NCBI GenBank assembly: GCA_003563255.1
Contig: PWSL01000197.1
Coordinates: forward strand, 1 to 6,983
Length of the DNA stretch: 6,983 nt
Direction: 5' to 3'
Source: Desulfonatronospira sp.
GTDB lineage: Bacteria; Desulfobacterota; Desulfovibrionia; Desulfovibrionales; Desulfonatronovibrionaceae
Shown here: positions 1-5,766 of the stretch, one piece after another
Layout of the letters: every line of letters begins with the position of its first letter
How positions within the stretch are numbered: position 1 is the first letter of the stretch
Position numbers and translations under genes: made by a program
Notes under the pieces: generated by a model
What the model saw: only the letters and a program-made list of their open reading frames with translations
Told to the model about the DNA's origin: nothing
Databases searched by the model: none

Positions 1-14
1 GACTTTATTAAACA

Positions 15-59
15 AGGACTGGGAGAACCAGTCCTCGTGCCACCTGCAAATTGCTAAAC
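15..59. repeat. Hairpin plus conserved end of an intergenic repeat element
   Basis: AGGACTGG (15-22) and CCAGTCCT (28-35) form a perfect 8-bp stem around GAGAA. Bases 28-59 align without gaps to 5722-5753 with 28 of 32 identical; the differences are at offsets 8, 17, 24 and 25. The shared part covers the stem arm, the GTGCCAC stretch and the GCTAAAC stretch. It therefore looks like the right end of an element of the same family as 5612-5760, with a shortened central hairpin. The left end is not recognisable, and may be outside the window or lost. Confidence 0.65.
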
Positions 60-65
60 TTTTAC

Positions 66-156
66 GGGACAGGCTCTCCGGCACTCACTTGAATGTGTTT
101 TTGTGCCTTTGGAGCCTGATTTTCAGCTTCAAGCGGTTGCCGTAAGAGCCAGTCCC
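66..156. repeat. Degenerate inverted repeat of the same family
   Basis: GGGACAGGCTCT (66-77) is complementary to AGAGCCAGTCCC (145-156) at 11 of 12 positions. The right arm and its flank resemble the inner right arm of the complete element (AAAAGAGCCAGTCCCC at 5715-5730), and the left arm resembles GGGGACAGGCAC at 5659-5670. The 67-base interior differs from the 5612-5760 loop, so this is probably a decayed or rearranged copy next to the fragment at 15-59. Confidence 0.5.
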
Positions 157-253
157 CTTGAGGCACAAATAAGTTTGGTTGCAGGGATAGTCCCTTCTGG
201 AACAATCCCCGGACAGAATAAAAAACTTTCTTGTGAGTTTTTGCACGAATGTC

Positions 254-283
254 TTGACAGATCAGGCCAGGAATGCTCTTTAT
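254..283 (+). promoter_or_regulatory. Weak candidate sigma-70 promoter for the hmc-like operon
   Basis: A perfect TTGACA at 254-259 is followed after 18 bases by CTTTAT (278-283), which matches the -10 consensus at only 3 of 6 positions. If used, transcription would start near 290 and leave an untranslated leader of about 230 bases containing the hairpin at 414-432. No better -35/-10 pair was found upstream of the first gene, and the true promoter could lie outside the window. Confidence 0.25.
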
Positions 284-362
284 GGAAACAGCTCATTGCT
301 GCCTGGTGGGACTGTACCTTTGCAGCCGTTTGATGCAGGATATTCCGGGGCGATGAATTACT

Positions 363-439
363 GCCGGTTTGTGAAAGTTTATACATCACAGCCTGAGTTA
401 TGTTCAGCACACTGGCAAACCTCCGGTTTGCCTTGTTTT
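363..439 (+). promoter_or_regulatory. Candidate transcription attenuator in the hmc leader
   Basis: GGCAAACC (414-421) and GGTTTGCC (425-432) form a perfect 8-bp stem with a 3-base loop, followed by the T-rich tail TTGTTTT (433-439), which resembles an intrinsic terminator reading toward the operon. An upstream direct repeat, CCGGTTTG at 364-371, matches 423-430 and could instead pair its GGTTTG (366-371) with CAAACC (416-421), excluding the terminator stem. This gives an antiterminator/terminator arrangement about 80-90 bases before the first start codon. The tail is interrupted by a G and the antiterminator is only 6 bp, so it could equally be a weak terminator of an upstream transcript. 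No ligand aptamer is recognised. Confidence 0.4.
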
Positions 440-519
440 GATGGTTTTCAAGGTACATGGGAGCTTGAAACAAAGCTGATTGCTGCCAACACTGTTTTTA
501 TCAAGGAGGTGCGTTTTTT

Positions 520-1590
520 ATGAACCGGAGAAAATTTTTAGGCGCCATGGGTGTCGCCGGTTTAGGCGTGGCAGGAGCCGAAAAGGTCCTGGCCGCGGAG
601 GATGGTGTCACAGGTGCCTCGGTCAAGGACGTCAAGGGCTTACCGGACAGCTATGCAGTCCTTTTTGATGTCACCCGGTGCATCGGTTGCAGGCAGTGTG
701 AAGATGCGTGCAACTATGAACAGCATTTGCCGGAACCTGATGTAGATTTTTTTGACACCGGGGTCTTTCAACAAATCCGCAGGACGGACTGGAAAACCTA
801 CACAGTGGTCAACCAGTACGACGATAAGCCCCCGGGAGCCGGGGATCTTTACCGGAAAATCCAGTGCATGCACTGCCTGGAGCCCGCCTGCGCCCATTCC
901 TGCTTTGTCAAGGCCTTTGCCAAGCGCCACGACGGGGCTGTTACATATGACCCCAATGTCTGTGTCGGCTGCCGGTACTGCATGATGGCCTGTCCTTTCA
1001 ATATTCCGGCATACGAGTACCACATAGCCCTTGATCCCCTGGTGACCAAGTGCACTTTCTGTGAACACCGGCTCAAGGATGACAGAGAACCGGCCTGCGT
1101 AGAAATCTGCCCCACCGGAGCCATGTATTTCAGCACCCGGGAGGAGGTGCTCAAGGAAGCCCGCGTCCGGGTGGTCAACAACCCTGACAAATACCAGTCA
1201 CATATTTACGGGGAACACGAAATGGGCGGCACCAACTGGATCTACATATCCGGGGTGCCCTTTGAAGACGTTGGAATGCGCATGGACCTTGGAACCAGAG
1301 CCGCAGGAGACTATACCTCCGGTGCTCTGGGTGGTGTCCCTCTCATAGCTTCATTCTGGCCGGTTCTTCTGGTGGGTGCCTACGCCATATCCAAGCGTAG
1401 AGAAAAGATAGCCAAGGAAGAAAGGGACAGTTTTGTATCCCAGATTATTGCCGAGGCAGGACCCGAAGCCGGTCGAAGACTGGCGGAAAGACTTTCCAGA
1501 TCCGAAACCCTGGACAAGGCCGCCATCGAGGAGGAAGTAAGAAAAGCTTTGAATGAGGCCGCCGCCAAAACCGAGAGGGAGGATCATTAA
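520..1590 (+). CDS. hmcB: HmcB/HybA-type periplasmic [4Fe-4S] electron-transfer subunit
   Basis: A 356-residue ferredoxin-like subunit that should relay electrons between a periplasmic cytochrome or hydrogenase and the membrane subunit encoded next. A twin-arginine signal (NRRKFLG, residues 2-8) and hydrophobic stretch end near an AxA site (about 24-26), so it is exported folded. Sixteen cysteines form four cluster motifs: C54-C57-C60-C64, C116-C119-C124-C128, C148-C151-C154-C158 and C178-C181-C193-C197. A transmembrane helix at about 271-290 anchors it, followed by a charged, helix-prone tail (291-356). This layout and length fit HmcB (about 370 residues) and HybA. The start is supported by AAGGAGGT nine bases upstream. 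Its stop lies 2 bases before hmcC, and the hmcC ribosome site lies inside its end. NhcB of the nine-haem cytochrome complex is an equally possible name. Confidence 0.9.
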   Translation: MNRRKFLGAMGVAGLGVAGAEKVLAAEDGVTGASVKDVKGLPDSYAVLFDVTRCIGCRQCEDACNYEQHLPEPDVDFFDTGVFQQIRRTDWKTYTVVNQYDDKPPGAGDLYRKIQCMHCLEPACAHSCFVKAFAKRHDGAVTYDPNVCVGCRYCMMACPFNIPAYEYHIALDPLVTKCTFCEHRLKDDREPACVEICPTGAMYFSTREEVLKEARVRVVNNPDKYQSHIYGEHEMGGTNWIYISGVPFEDVGMRMDLGTRAAGDYTSGALGGVPLIASFWPVLLVGAYAISKRREKIAKEERDSFVSQIIAEAGPEAGRRLAERLSRSETLDKAAIEEEVRKALNEAAAKTEREDH

Positions 1591-1592
1591 TC

Positions 1593-2771
1593 ATGAGCAA
1601 TCATAACCATCATGACACAGGCCAATCCCCCTGGATCACGCCCTTTAATGTAATAGCCGGGCTAATCGTCCTCATGGGTATCTATCTGACCTATCTGCGG
1701 TTTACTGGAGGACTGGCAGCGGTCACCAATCTGGATGACTACTATCCCTGGGGGATCTGGATCAGTTTTGACCTGCTCTGCGGAGTGGCTCTGGCCGCCG
1801 GCGGGTATACCACAGCTGCGGCCTGTTATATTTTTGGAATCAAAAAATATCACGCAGCAGTCAGGCCTGCAGTGCTTACTGCATTTCTGGGCTATGCCCT
1901 TGTGGTCTTTGCCCTGCATTACGACGTGGGACAGCCCTGGAGGCTTGCTTACCCGATTTTCGTACAGCAGGGCACGACCTCGGTGCTGTTTGAAGTAGGT
2001 CTGTGTGTCTTTTTATATCTGACTGTCCTTTTTCTGGAATGGCTGCCGGCCCCCCTGGAATGGCTAAAGCTCAAAAGAGTCAGAAATATCGTAATCAAGC
2101 TCACTCTGGTGCTGACAGTCTTCGGAGTCATTCTCTCCACTATGCACCAGTCTTCTCTCGGCGCCCTCTACCTGATTCTGCCGAGCAAGATGCATCCTTT
2201 GTGGTTTTCATCACATCTGCCTATCTACTTCTTTGTATCCAGCATGTTTGCCGGTCTCTCAATGGTCATCTTCGAAAGCACCCTGTCGCATCGCTATTAT
2301 CACAACAAAATGGACAAAGAGCACCTGGAGGGCACCCCCCATGTAACCTTCGGATTTGCCAAGGCCGCAGCCTGGATCATGGCCGGGTACTTCTTCATCA
2401 AGCTCTTCGGTGTGGTCCTCAATGACAACTGGGGCTATCTGCCTACGTTCTACGGCTTCATCTTCAGTCTGGAAATGCTCGGATTCGTTGCTCTGCCTGC
2501 CTTTCTGTACGCCAAAGGGGTCCGGGATAAAAACGTAAAGCTCATTAAATGGACCGCTGTGTTGGCTGTCTTCGGAATCATCTTCAACCGGTTCAATGTG
2601 TCCCTGGTGGCCTACAACTATCATCTGCCCTCAGAGCTGAAATACTTTCCGGCTCTGGCGGAAATCGGAGTAACCATCTTTGTTGTCACCGTGGGACTTA
2701 TTCTGTTCAAGTTAATCTCCACCCGGATGCCCATTTTTTACGAACATCCGGACTTCAAGGGCTCACACTAA
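1593..2771 (+). CDS. hmcC: HmcC/HybB-type NrfD-family integral membrane subunit
   Basis: A 392-residue polytopic protein of the NrfD/HybB family, the quinone-interacting membrane partner of the preceding iron-sulfur protein. About ten hydrophobic helices are visible, roughly at residues 17-36, 55-80, 94-110, 130-150, 165-183, 208-226, 253-275, 285-306, 317-336 and 354-374. The stretches LSTMHQSSLGALYLI (181-195) and NRFNVSLVAYNYHLP (332-346) are hallmarks of the HybB/HmcC branch. Such subunits carry no haem and exchange electrons with menaquinone at the periplasmic face. The length equals what I recall for HmcC. GGGAGGA (1577-1583) gives a ribosome site 9 bases before the ATG, and the near-zero gap to hmcB implies translational coupling. 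Confidence 0.9.
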   Translation: MSNHNHHDTGQSPWITPFNVIAGLIVLMGIYLTYLRFTGGLAAVTNLDDYYPWGIWISFDLLCGVALAAGGYTTAAACYIFGIKKYHAAVRPAVLTAFLGYALVVFALHYDVGQPWRLAYPIFVQQGTTSVLFEVGLCVFLYLTVLFLEWLPAPLEWLKLKRVRNIVIKLTLVLTVFGVILSTMHQSSLGALYLILPSKMHPLWFSSHLPIYFFVSSMFAGLSMVIFESTLSHRYYHNKMDKEHLEGTPHVTFGFAKAAAWIMAGYFFIKLFGVVLNDNWGYLPTFYGFIFSLEMLGFVALPAFLYAKGVRDKNVKLIKWTAVLAVFGIIFNRFNVSLVAYNYHLPSELKYFPALAEIGVTIFVVTVGLILFKLISTRMPIFYEHPDFKGSH

Positions 2772-2822
2772 CTAAACCCAATCCCGCATTCAGGGGATCT
2801 TAACCATTAATGGGGAGGAACC

Positions 2823-2948
2823 ATGGAATTCTATACAATGCTTGAATTTGATATATTCACCAAGAACTGGGCTTATATCTTTATGGGCGTGGCCGTGATT
2901 ACCATGCTGGGCTGGTGGCTGTTTTTAACCGGCCAGGATGAAGAATAG
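2823..2948 (+). CDS. hmcD: HmcD-like 41-residue single-helix membrane protein
   Basis: A small gene preceded by GGGGAGG (2811-2817), a strong ribosome site 5 bases before the ATG. The product begins MEFYTMLEFDIFTKNW, continues with one hydrophobic helix (about residues 17-35, ending GWWLFL) and ends in the acidic tail GQDEE. HmcD, and the fourth gene of the nine-haem cytochrome operon, are small single-helix proteins of about this size at the same position after the NrfD-like gene, and their role is unknown. The assignment rests on position, size and a remembered N-terminal pattern (aromatic residues, then FTK before the helix). It lies 51 bases after hmcC and 72 before the next gene, all on one strand. 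Confidence 0.75.
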   Translation: MEFYTMLEFDIFTKNWAYIFMGVAVITMLGWWLFLTGQDEE

Positions 2949-3020
2949 TGTCCGGGGGCAGCGGAGCATAACGCGGCCTCTTCTTGGGACCTGCAAAGAC
3001 TTCAAAACAGGAGAAAAGAT

Positions 3021-3377
3021 ATGAAACCAATCAAATTTGCCGGACTGGGCGTGATCCTGGTTCTTTTGTCGGTATCTCTGGCTTACGCTGACGGCCGACC
3101 GGACCCCATTGTAGGCATTGAGGGAGATCTGTCCCACGTCATAAGCAGTGCCATGTGGTTCGTCCAAAACATGGTCCTGTTCGGAATCGGGGCTGTTATC
3201 TACCTTGCTCCAACAGTCATCGCCTTGATAAGAAGCCACAACAAGCTGGCCCAGATAGCCGCTCTGAATGTATTTCTGGGTATTATTGTAGTGGGCTGGA
3301 TCGGGGCGCTGATATGGAGCTTTACTGGTAATGTCCACCCCCAGAACTGCCTGGACCGCTTCGGCAGTACAGCCTGA
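3021..3377 (+). CDS. Small exported membrane protein with superinfection-immunity-type motif
   Basis: A 118-residue protein that starts with a Sec-type signal peptide (residues 1-23, ending AYA before D24), then has two transmembrane helices (about 45-69 and 80-101). The joining loop IRSHNKLAQ is positively charged and so predicted cytoplasmic. The second helix, with IAALNVFLG followed by VGWIGALIW, matches the pattern of the superinfection immunity family (Imm_superinfect, named after T4 Imm). That domain is also widespread in bacterial chromosomes, where its role is mostly unknown. AGGAG (3009-3013) lies 7 bases before the ATG. It holds the hmcE position, but HmcE is a longer NarI-like protein, so it is not a clear HmcE. 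As last gene of the operon it may be an accessory subunit; that is inference. Confidence 0.75.
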   Translation: MKPIKFAGLGVILVLLSVSLAYADGRPDPIVGIEGDLSHVISSAMWFVQNMVLFGIGAVIYLAPTVIALIRSHNKLAQIAALNVFLGIIVVGWIGALIWSFTGNVHPQNCLDRFGSTA

Positions 3378-3394
3378 TAACATATTGAACTTCA

Positions 3395-3430
3395 ACACAA
3401 AAGGCCGGGCATTTGCCCGGCCTTTTGTGT
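3395..3430. terminator. Bidirectional intrinsic terminator between convergent operons
   Basis: ACACAAAAGGCCGGGC (3395-3410) and its perfect 16-base complement (3415-3430) flank the loop ATTT. The GC-rich core (GGCCGGGC) is bordered by A-runs on one side and T-runs on the other, so a U-tract follows the stem in either direction. It begins 17 bases after the + strand stop codon and ends 5 bases from the stop of the convergent gene, serving both units. Confidence 0.93.
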
Positions 3431-3435
3431 AACCC

Positions 3436-4503
3436 TTACCCCCGCACCAGGTTGTCCGTATTGGTAAAAGCCTGGTATTTCTGCTCGTCAACAGGAAAGT
3501 CCCAGGATCCGCTGCGCACTTCCAGCCTGCCGCCGAATCCGGTCTTGAACCGGTAAAGCCCGTAAAAAGGATGTTCAGGATCAGCTCCAGGGGACACTGC
3601 CCCCATGTCATACCTCAGGCACCCGCGCAGCCTTGACTGGCGCATGGCCTCCCAATGCACGGCGTAAGAACCCATGAGGTGCCGCCTGTTATTGGAGGAG
3701 GCCCCATATAAAAAATGTGCAGTCTGCCCGGATATGGCCACTATTCCCCCTGCAAGCAGCTCATGGTCACAGTCGGCCAGCAGAAAAAGCACCTCGGAGT
3801 TGCAGGGGTCGAATATATGCGCATTGAAAATGGCTGAGAAGTGTTCATATGCGCACGTAGCAAACCCATTTCGCGCAGCAGTCTGCAGATAAAGATCATA
3901 AAAGGCCGGCAAATGCTCCATGGAACCGGTCCGTACCACCACCCCTCTGCGTCCTGCCAGACCTATGTTGTAACGTGTCTTGGACTTCATCCGCCCCAGG
4001 ATATCCTTTTCAGGCAGGCTTAGATCAACCACAAGAGTGCTGGCCACGGTCATATCCATTGCAGGCTTTCTAAGATTCCATGACTGGGTACCCATGTTCA
4101 TGCGCATTTCCCGCAGCCTGGATTCAGGGAAGCTGTACCAGTCCCCTCTCTGCATCTCTTGGGCATACTGAGACTCCCAGGGAAGATCATACCTTATAAA
4201 TGCCGTATCCGGACCCAGGTGCTTGATCATTGATTCGGACAAGGCTTCCAGAAAAGGACCGTAATCGTCCTTTGGAGGTGAAAACTCGGGCCCCTGGGGA
4301 ACATATGCGGTTACAAAACCAGGACCGTGACCCTGCAAAAGTACCAGCATATCTCCAAATGATTCGGCTGCAGGGGTCTGGATATCGAATGCAAGCACAC
4401 GGCATCCAAGCCTGGATTTAACCTGGGCCCAATACAGGGTCTGGAACAGTATGTCCGACGGCAGAAGGCCGATAGGTTCTTTGGGTTGAAGTGTTATAAC
4501 CAT
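3436..4503 (-). CDS. FemAB/FemX-type peptidoglycan aminoacyltransferase-like protein
   Basis: A 355-residue protein resembling the FemAB/FemX branch of the GNAT fold, enzymes that transfer amino acids from aminoacyl-tRNA to lipid II or related acceptors. Family stretches seen are FQTLYWAQVKSRLG (20-33), SLPEKDILGRMKSKTRYNI (162-180), HFLYGASSNNRRHLMGSYA (263-281), RGCLRYDMG (293-301) and HPFYGLYRFKTGFGG (311-325). No signal peptide is seen, so it is cytoplasmic. The frame is open upstream to 4617, but the start at 4503 is preferred: AAGAGAG lies 7 bases upstream, the length fits the family, and the longer form would overlap the regulator gene. It lies 59 bases after the LysR gene and is probably co-transcribed. 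The acceptor cannot be told from sequence; Gram-negative members often lack proven activity. Confidence 0.82.
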   Translation of the reverse strand: MVITLQPKEPIGLLPSDILFQTLYWAQVKSRLGCRVLAFDIQTPAAESFGDMLVLLQGHGPGFVTAYVPQGPEFSPPKDDYGPFLEALSESMIKHLGPDTAFIRYDLPWESQYAQEMQRGDWYSFPESRLREMRMNMGTQSWNLRKPAMDMTVASTLVVDLSLPEKDILGRMKSKTRYNIGLAGRRGVVVRTGSMEHLPAFYDLYLQTAARNGFATCAYEHFSAIFNAHIFDPCNSEVLFLLADCDHELLAGGIVAISGQTAHFLYGASSNNRRHLMGSYAVHWEAMRQSRLRGCLRYDMGAVSPGADPEHPFYGLYRFKTGFGGRLEVRSGSWDFPVDEQKYQAFTNTDNLVRG

Positions 4504-4548
4504 TCTGTCAACTCTCTTGAATAGGGATCTGTACTCAACACAAGGCCA

Positions 4549-4561
4549 GGGGACTGTCCCC
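4549..4561. repeat. GGGGAC-T-GTCCCC palindrome between lysR and the FemAB gene
   Basis: A perfect 13-base interrupted palindrome sits just after the regulator stop codon. In the transcript it can fold as a 5-bp GGGGA/TCCCC stem with a 3-base loop. It has no T-tract, so it is not a terminator. Its arms resemble the GGGGAC/GTCCCC ends of the repeat elements elsewhere in this window, so it may be a minimal relic of that family or coincidence. Confidence 0.5.
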
Positions 4562-4562
4562 G

Positions 4563-5465
4563 CTATGTATTTCGGCTCAGCCTTGCCAGGATATGCTGCA
4601 TACATACCGATGCGCAACGAAAAAGCGTTCTTCTCTTGTGTTTGATGAGATAAAAATGTCTGTGCATTTCCAGGTCATCAACGTCAAGTTCCACAAGCTG
4701 TTTACTGCTGATGTAATCATTTACTGCGAGCCTGGATGTGATTCCAACCCCAAGTCCAGACAGAACACACCTCACCATTGCTTCTGTGGATTGCACCAGG
4801 ACCTTCACCGGCAGTGAACAGGCATCCATGTTGTGTTTATGCAGGGCCGCTTCCAGGGCCTGCCTGGTACCGGATCCCTTCTCCCGCATCACCCACGGCA
4901 GTTGCAGCAGATCCTGGGCTGATAAACCCCGGTTGATTTGCGAGGCTGTATAGGGGTCAGCCACCACCAGGAGGTTATCTTTGAACAAGAGATGATTATC
5001 TAGATCAGAATTATCTGCATAACCCCCCACAAGTCCGAAATCAAGCTTGCCCTCAAGTACATCCTGGCTGATCTGAATGGAGTCGGAGATGCGCAGGTCC
5101 ACGCATACATCATGATAATCCTGCTTGAATGCAGCCAGTACAGCCGGCAAAAGGTAATTGGAAGGTATGGTGCTGCCGCCGATGATCACCCGGCCGGAAA
5201 CCTGGTTGGTCAGCTCCTGTATGCTGGATTTGGTCTGCTCAAAAATCCTGAAGGCATCATTGACGCCCTGATAAAGTATTGTGCCGGCTTGAGTCGGAAT
5301 AACTTTTCTTCCAATGCGATCGAATAAGGATACTCGCAGTTCCTGTTCCAGGCTGATTATATGTGTACTTATGGTTGGCTGTGAAAGAAACAGATCTTTG
5401 GCAGCCAGTGAAAAGCTTTGAAGCTCATACACCCTGGCGAATGCCTGGATTTTTCTGAATTCCAT
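4563..5465 (-). CDS. LysR-family regulator, selenium-metabolism-associated type
   Basis: A 300-residue LysR-type regulator, the usual family length. The N-terminal winged helix-turn-helix spans about residues 1-60 (MEFRKIQAFARVYELQSFS, then LSQPTISTHIISLE, 27-40), followed by a linker helix and a periplasmic-binding-protein-like effector domain (about 91-295). The opening, the SRPTIS-like SQPTIS and the loop REKGSGTR (194-201) resemble the CysB-like subgroup annotated as selenium-metabolism-associated LysR regulators. That sub-family call is from memory and moderate. The start at 5465 is chosen because MEFRK is the family start. A TTG at 5531 would add 22 AT-rich-encoded residues and lies in the promoter. 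No strong Shine-Dalgarno is seen. The likely co-transcribed neighbour is the FemAB-like gene; no selenium gene is in the window. Confidence 0.9.
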   Translation of the reverse strand: MEFRKIQAFARVYELQSFSLAAKDLFLSQPTISTHIISLEQELRVSLFDRIGRKVIPTQAGTILYQGVNDAFRIFEQTKSSIQELTNQVSGRVIIGGSTIPSNYLLPAVLAAFKQDYHDVCVDLRISDSIQISQDVLEGKLDFGLVGGYADNSDLDNHLLFKDNLLVVADPYTASQINRGLSAQDLLQLPWVMREKGSGTRQALEAALHKHNMDACSLPVKVLVQSTEAMVRCVLSGLGVGITSRLAVNDYISSKQLVELDVDDLEMHRHFYLIKHKRRTLFRCASVCMQHILARLSRNT

Positions 5466-5502
5466 GATTGATAACTTATTATTTATATATTCAATTGAAA
5501 CT

Positions 5503-5531
5503 ATTATAATACTCAATACATATATACGCAA
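5503..5531 (-). promoter_or_regulatory. Sigma-70 promoter of the lysR-femAB unit
   Basis: On the minus strand TTGCGT (5531-5526) is followed after exactly 17 bases by a perfect TATAAT (5508-5503). The predicted start is near 5496, giving a leader of about 30 bases to the ATG at 5465. The -10 box lies in the 10-base palindrome TATTATAATA (5502-5511). The leader has a further ATTGA/TCAAT dyad (5467-5471 and 5491-5495), a possible autoregulatory site for the LysR protein, though this is weak. Confidence 0.7.
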
Positions 5532-5553
5532 AAAAAGGGTCTGTTGCAGACCC
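5530..5553 (-). terminator. Intrinsic terminator of the rpoA-rplQ operon
   Basis: Read on the minus strand, GGGTCTG (5553-5547) pairs perfectly with CAGACCC (5543-5537) around the loop CAA and is followed by seven T residues (5536-5530). This is a canonical intrinsic terminator. It lies 214 bases after the rplQ stop codon, so it closes an unusually long 3' untranslated region containing a repeat element. Its T-tract touches the -35 box of the next gene's promoter. Confidence 0.92.
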
Positions 5554-5568
5554 TCTTGCTTACTGTAA

Positions 5569-5604
5569 CAGTTCAGCCCTTTTTTAATGCAAACAGCTGA
5601 ACTG
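5569..5604. repeat. 9-bp inverted repeat in the rplQ 3' region
   Basis: CAGTTCAGC (5569-5577) and GCTGAACTG (5596-5604) are perfect complements around an 18-base loop with a T-run and A-run. It lies between the intrinsic terminator and the larger repeat element. There is no T-tract directly after the stem in either direction, so it is not a convincing terminator itself, but it adds structure to the rplQ transcript end. Confidence 0.55.
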
Positions 5605-5611
5605 GAAAAAA

Positions 5612-5760
5612 GTATCTGTTTAGGCGCTTTTTAGAAAGCAGGGGAAAAGAGCCCAATTGGGGACAGGCACTTTTGCCGGTTGACAATTTGCCATTGCTCC
5701 AAAAATTCGGCGGCAAAAGAGCCAGTCCCCGTGCCACATGCAAAGCGCTAAACAGATACT
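5612..5760. repeat. 149-bp nested inverted-repeat element (MITE- or REP-like)
   Basis: Outer arms: 5612-5631 pairs with 5742-5760 (19 bp with one extra G on the left), reading AGTATCTGTTTA inward on the left and TAAACAGATACT at the right end. Inner arms: 5659-5678 (GGGGACAGGCACTTTTGCCG) pair with 5711-5730 at 18 of 20 positions, around a 32-base loop. A 10-base palindrome CCCAATTGGG (5652-5661) abuts the inner left arm, and AAAAGAGCC occurs at both 5645-5653 and 5715-5723. The right end recurs at 28-59. It contains no gene. Nested arms, compact size and intergenic placement suggest a non-autonomous element mobilised by a transposase encoded elsewhere; repeats with GGGGAC arms are a type I associate with REP/RAYT families in related bacteria. 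No clear target duplication is seen. Confidence 0.75.
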
Positions 5761-5766
5761 GATTAT

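Larger units (their letters stand above)
1..519. other. Repeat-rich intergenic region and leader of the hmc-like operon
   Basis: No reading frame here looks like a real protein: the open frames lack good ribosome sites and family features, and no CXXCH haem motif is present, so this is not the tail of a cytochrome gene. The first 170 bases carry fragments of a repeat related to the element at 5612-5760. From about 170 to 360 there are only short scattered GGGA/TCCC-type dyads, such as GGGA-TAG-TCCC at 184-194, which may be decayed copies of the same family. From 363 to 439 there is a direct repeat and a terminator-like hairpin. A strong Shine-Dalgarno AAGGAGGT at 503-510 precedes the first gene with 9-base spacing. 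Confidence 0.7.

Noticed and set aside
305..325. Possible sigma-54 promoter (TGGGAC with a TTTGCA downstream)
   Set aside because: The distance between the GG and GC elements is 11 or 12 bases instead of the required 10, and the -24 element is not TGGCAC.
129..473. A 114-codon minus strand frame in the leader region
   Set aside because: It covers repeat fragments and the hairpin, has no recognisable domain and no convincing ribosome site.
1..519. A CRISPR array or a cytochrome c gene tail
   Set aside because: The repeats are inverted and irregular rather than evenly spaced direct repeats, and no CXXCH codon pattern was found on either strand.
233..523. A 96-codon + strand frame starting with GTG whose stop overlaps the hmcB ATG as ATGA
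   Set aside because: No ribosome site precedes the GTG, the product resembles no family I know, and the frame runs through the terminator-like hairpin and the hmcB Shine-Dalgarno. A shorter leader peptide from the ATG at 353 cannot be excluded but has no good ribosome site.
3587..3603. GGGGACACTGCCCCC resembling the repeat arms
   Set aside because: It lies within the conserved FemAB-like coding sequence and is explained by the codons there.
2925..3611. A long minus strand frame (228 codons) opposite the 118-residue gene and the FemAB-like gene end
   Set aside because: It runs through the bidirectional terminator, opposes the well-supported + strand operon and has no family features; it is a shadow frame.
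4504..4617. Longer N-terminus for the FemAB-like protein (38 extra residues)
   Set aside because: It would overlap the regulator gene by about 55 bases and cross the palindrome, while the ATG at 4503 has a ribosome site at proper spacing and gives the usual family length.
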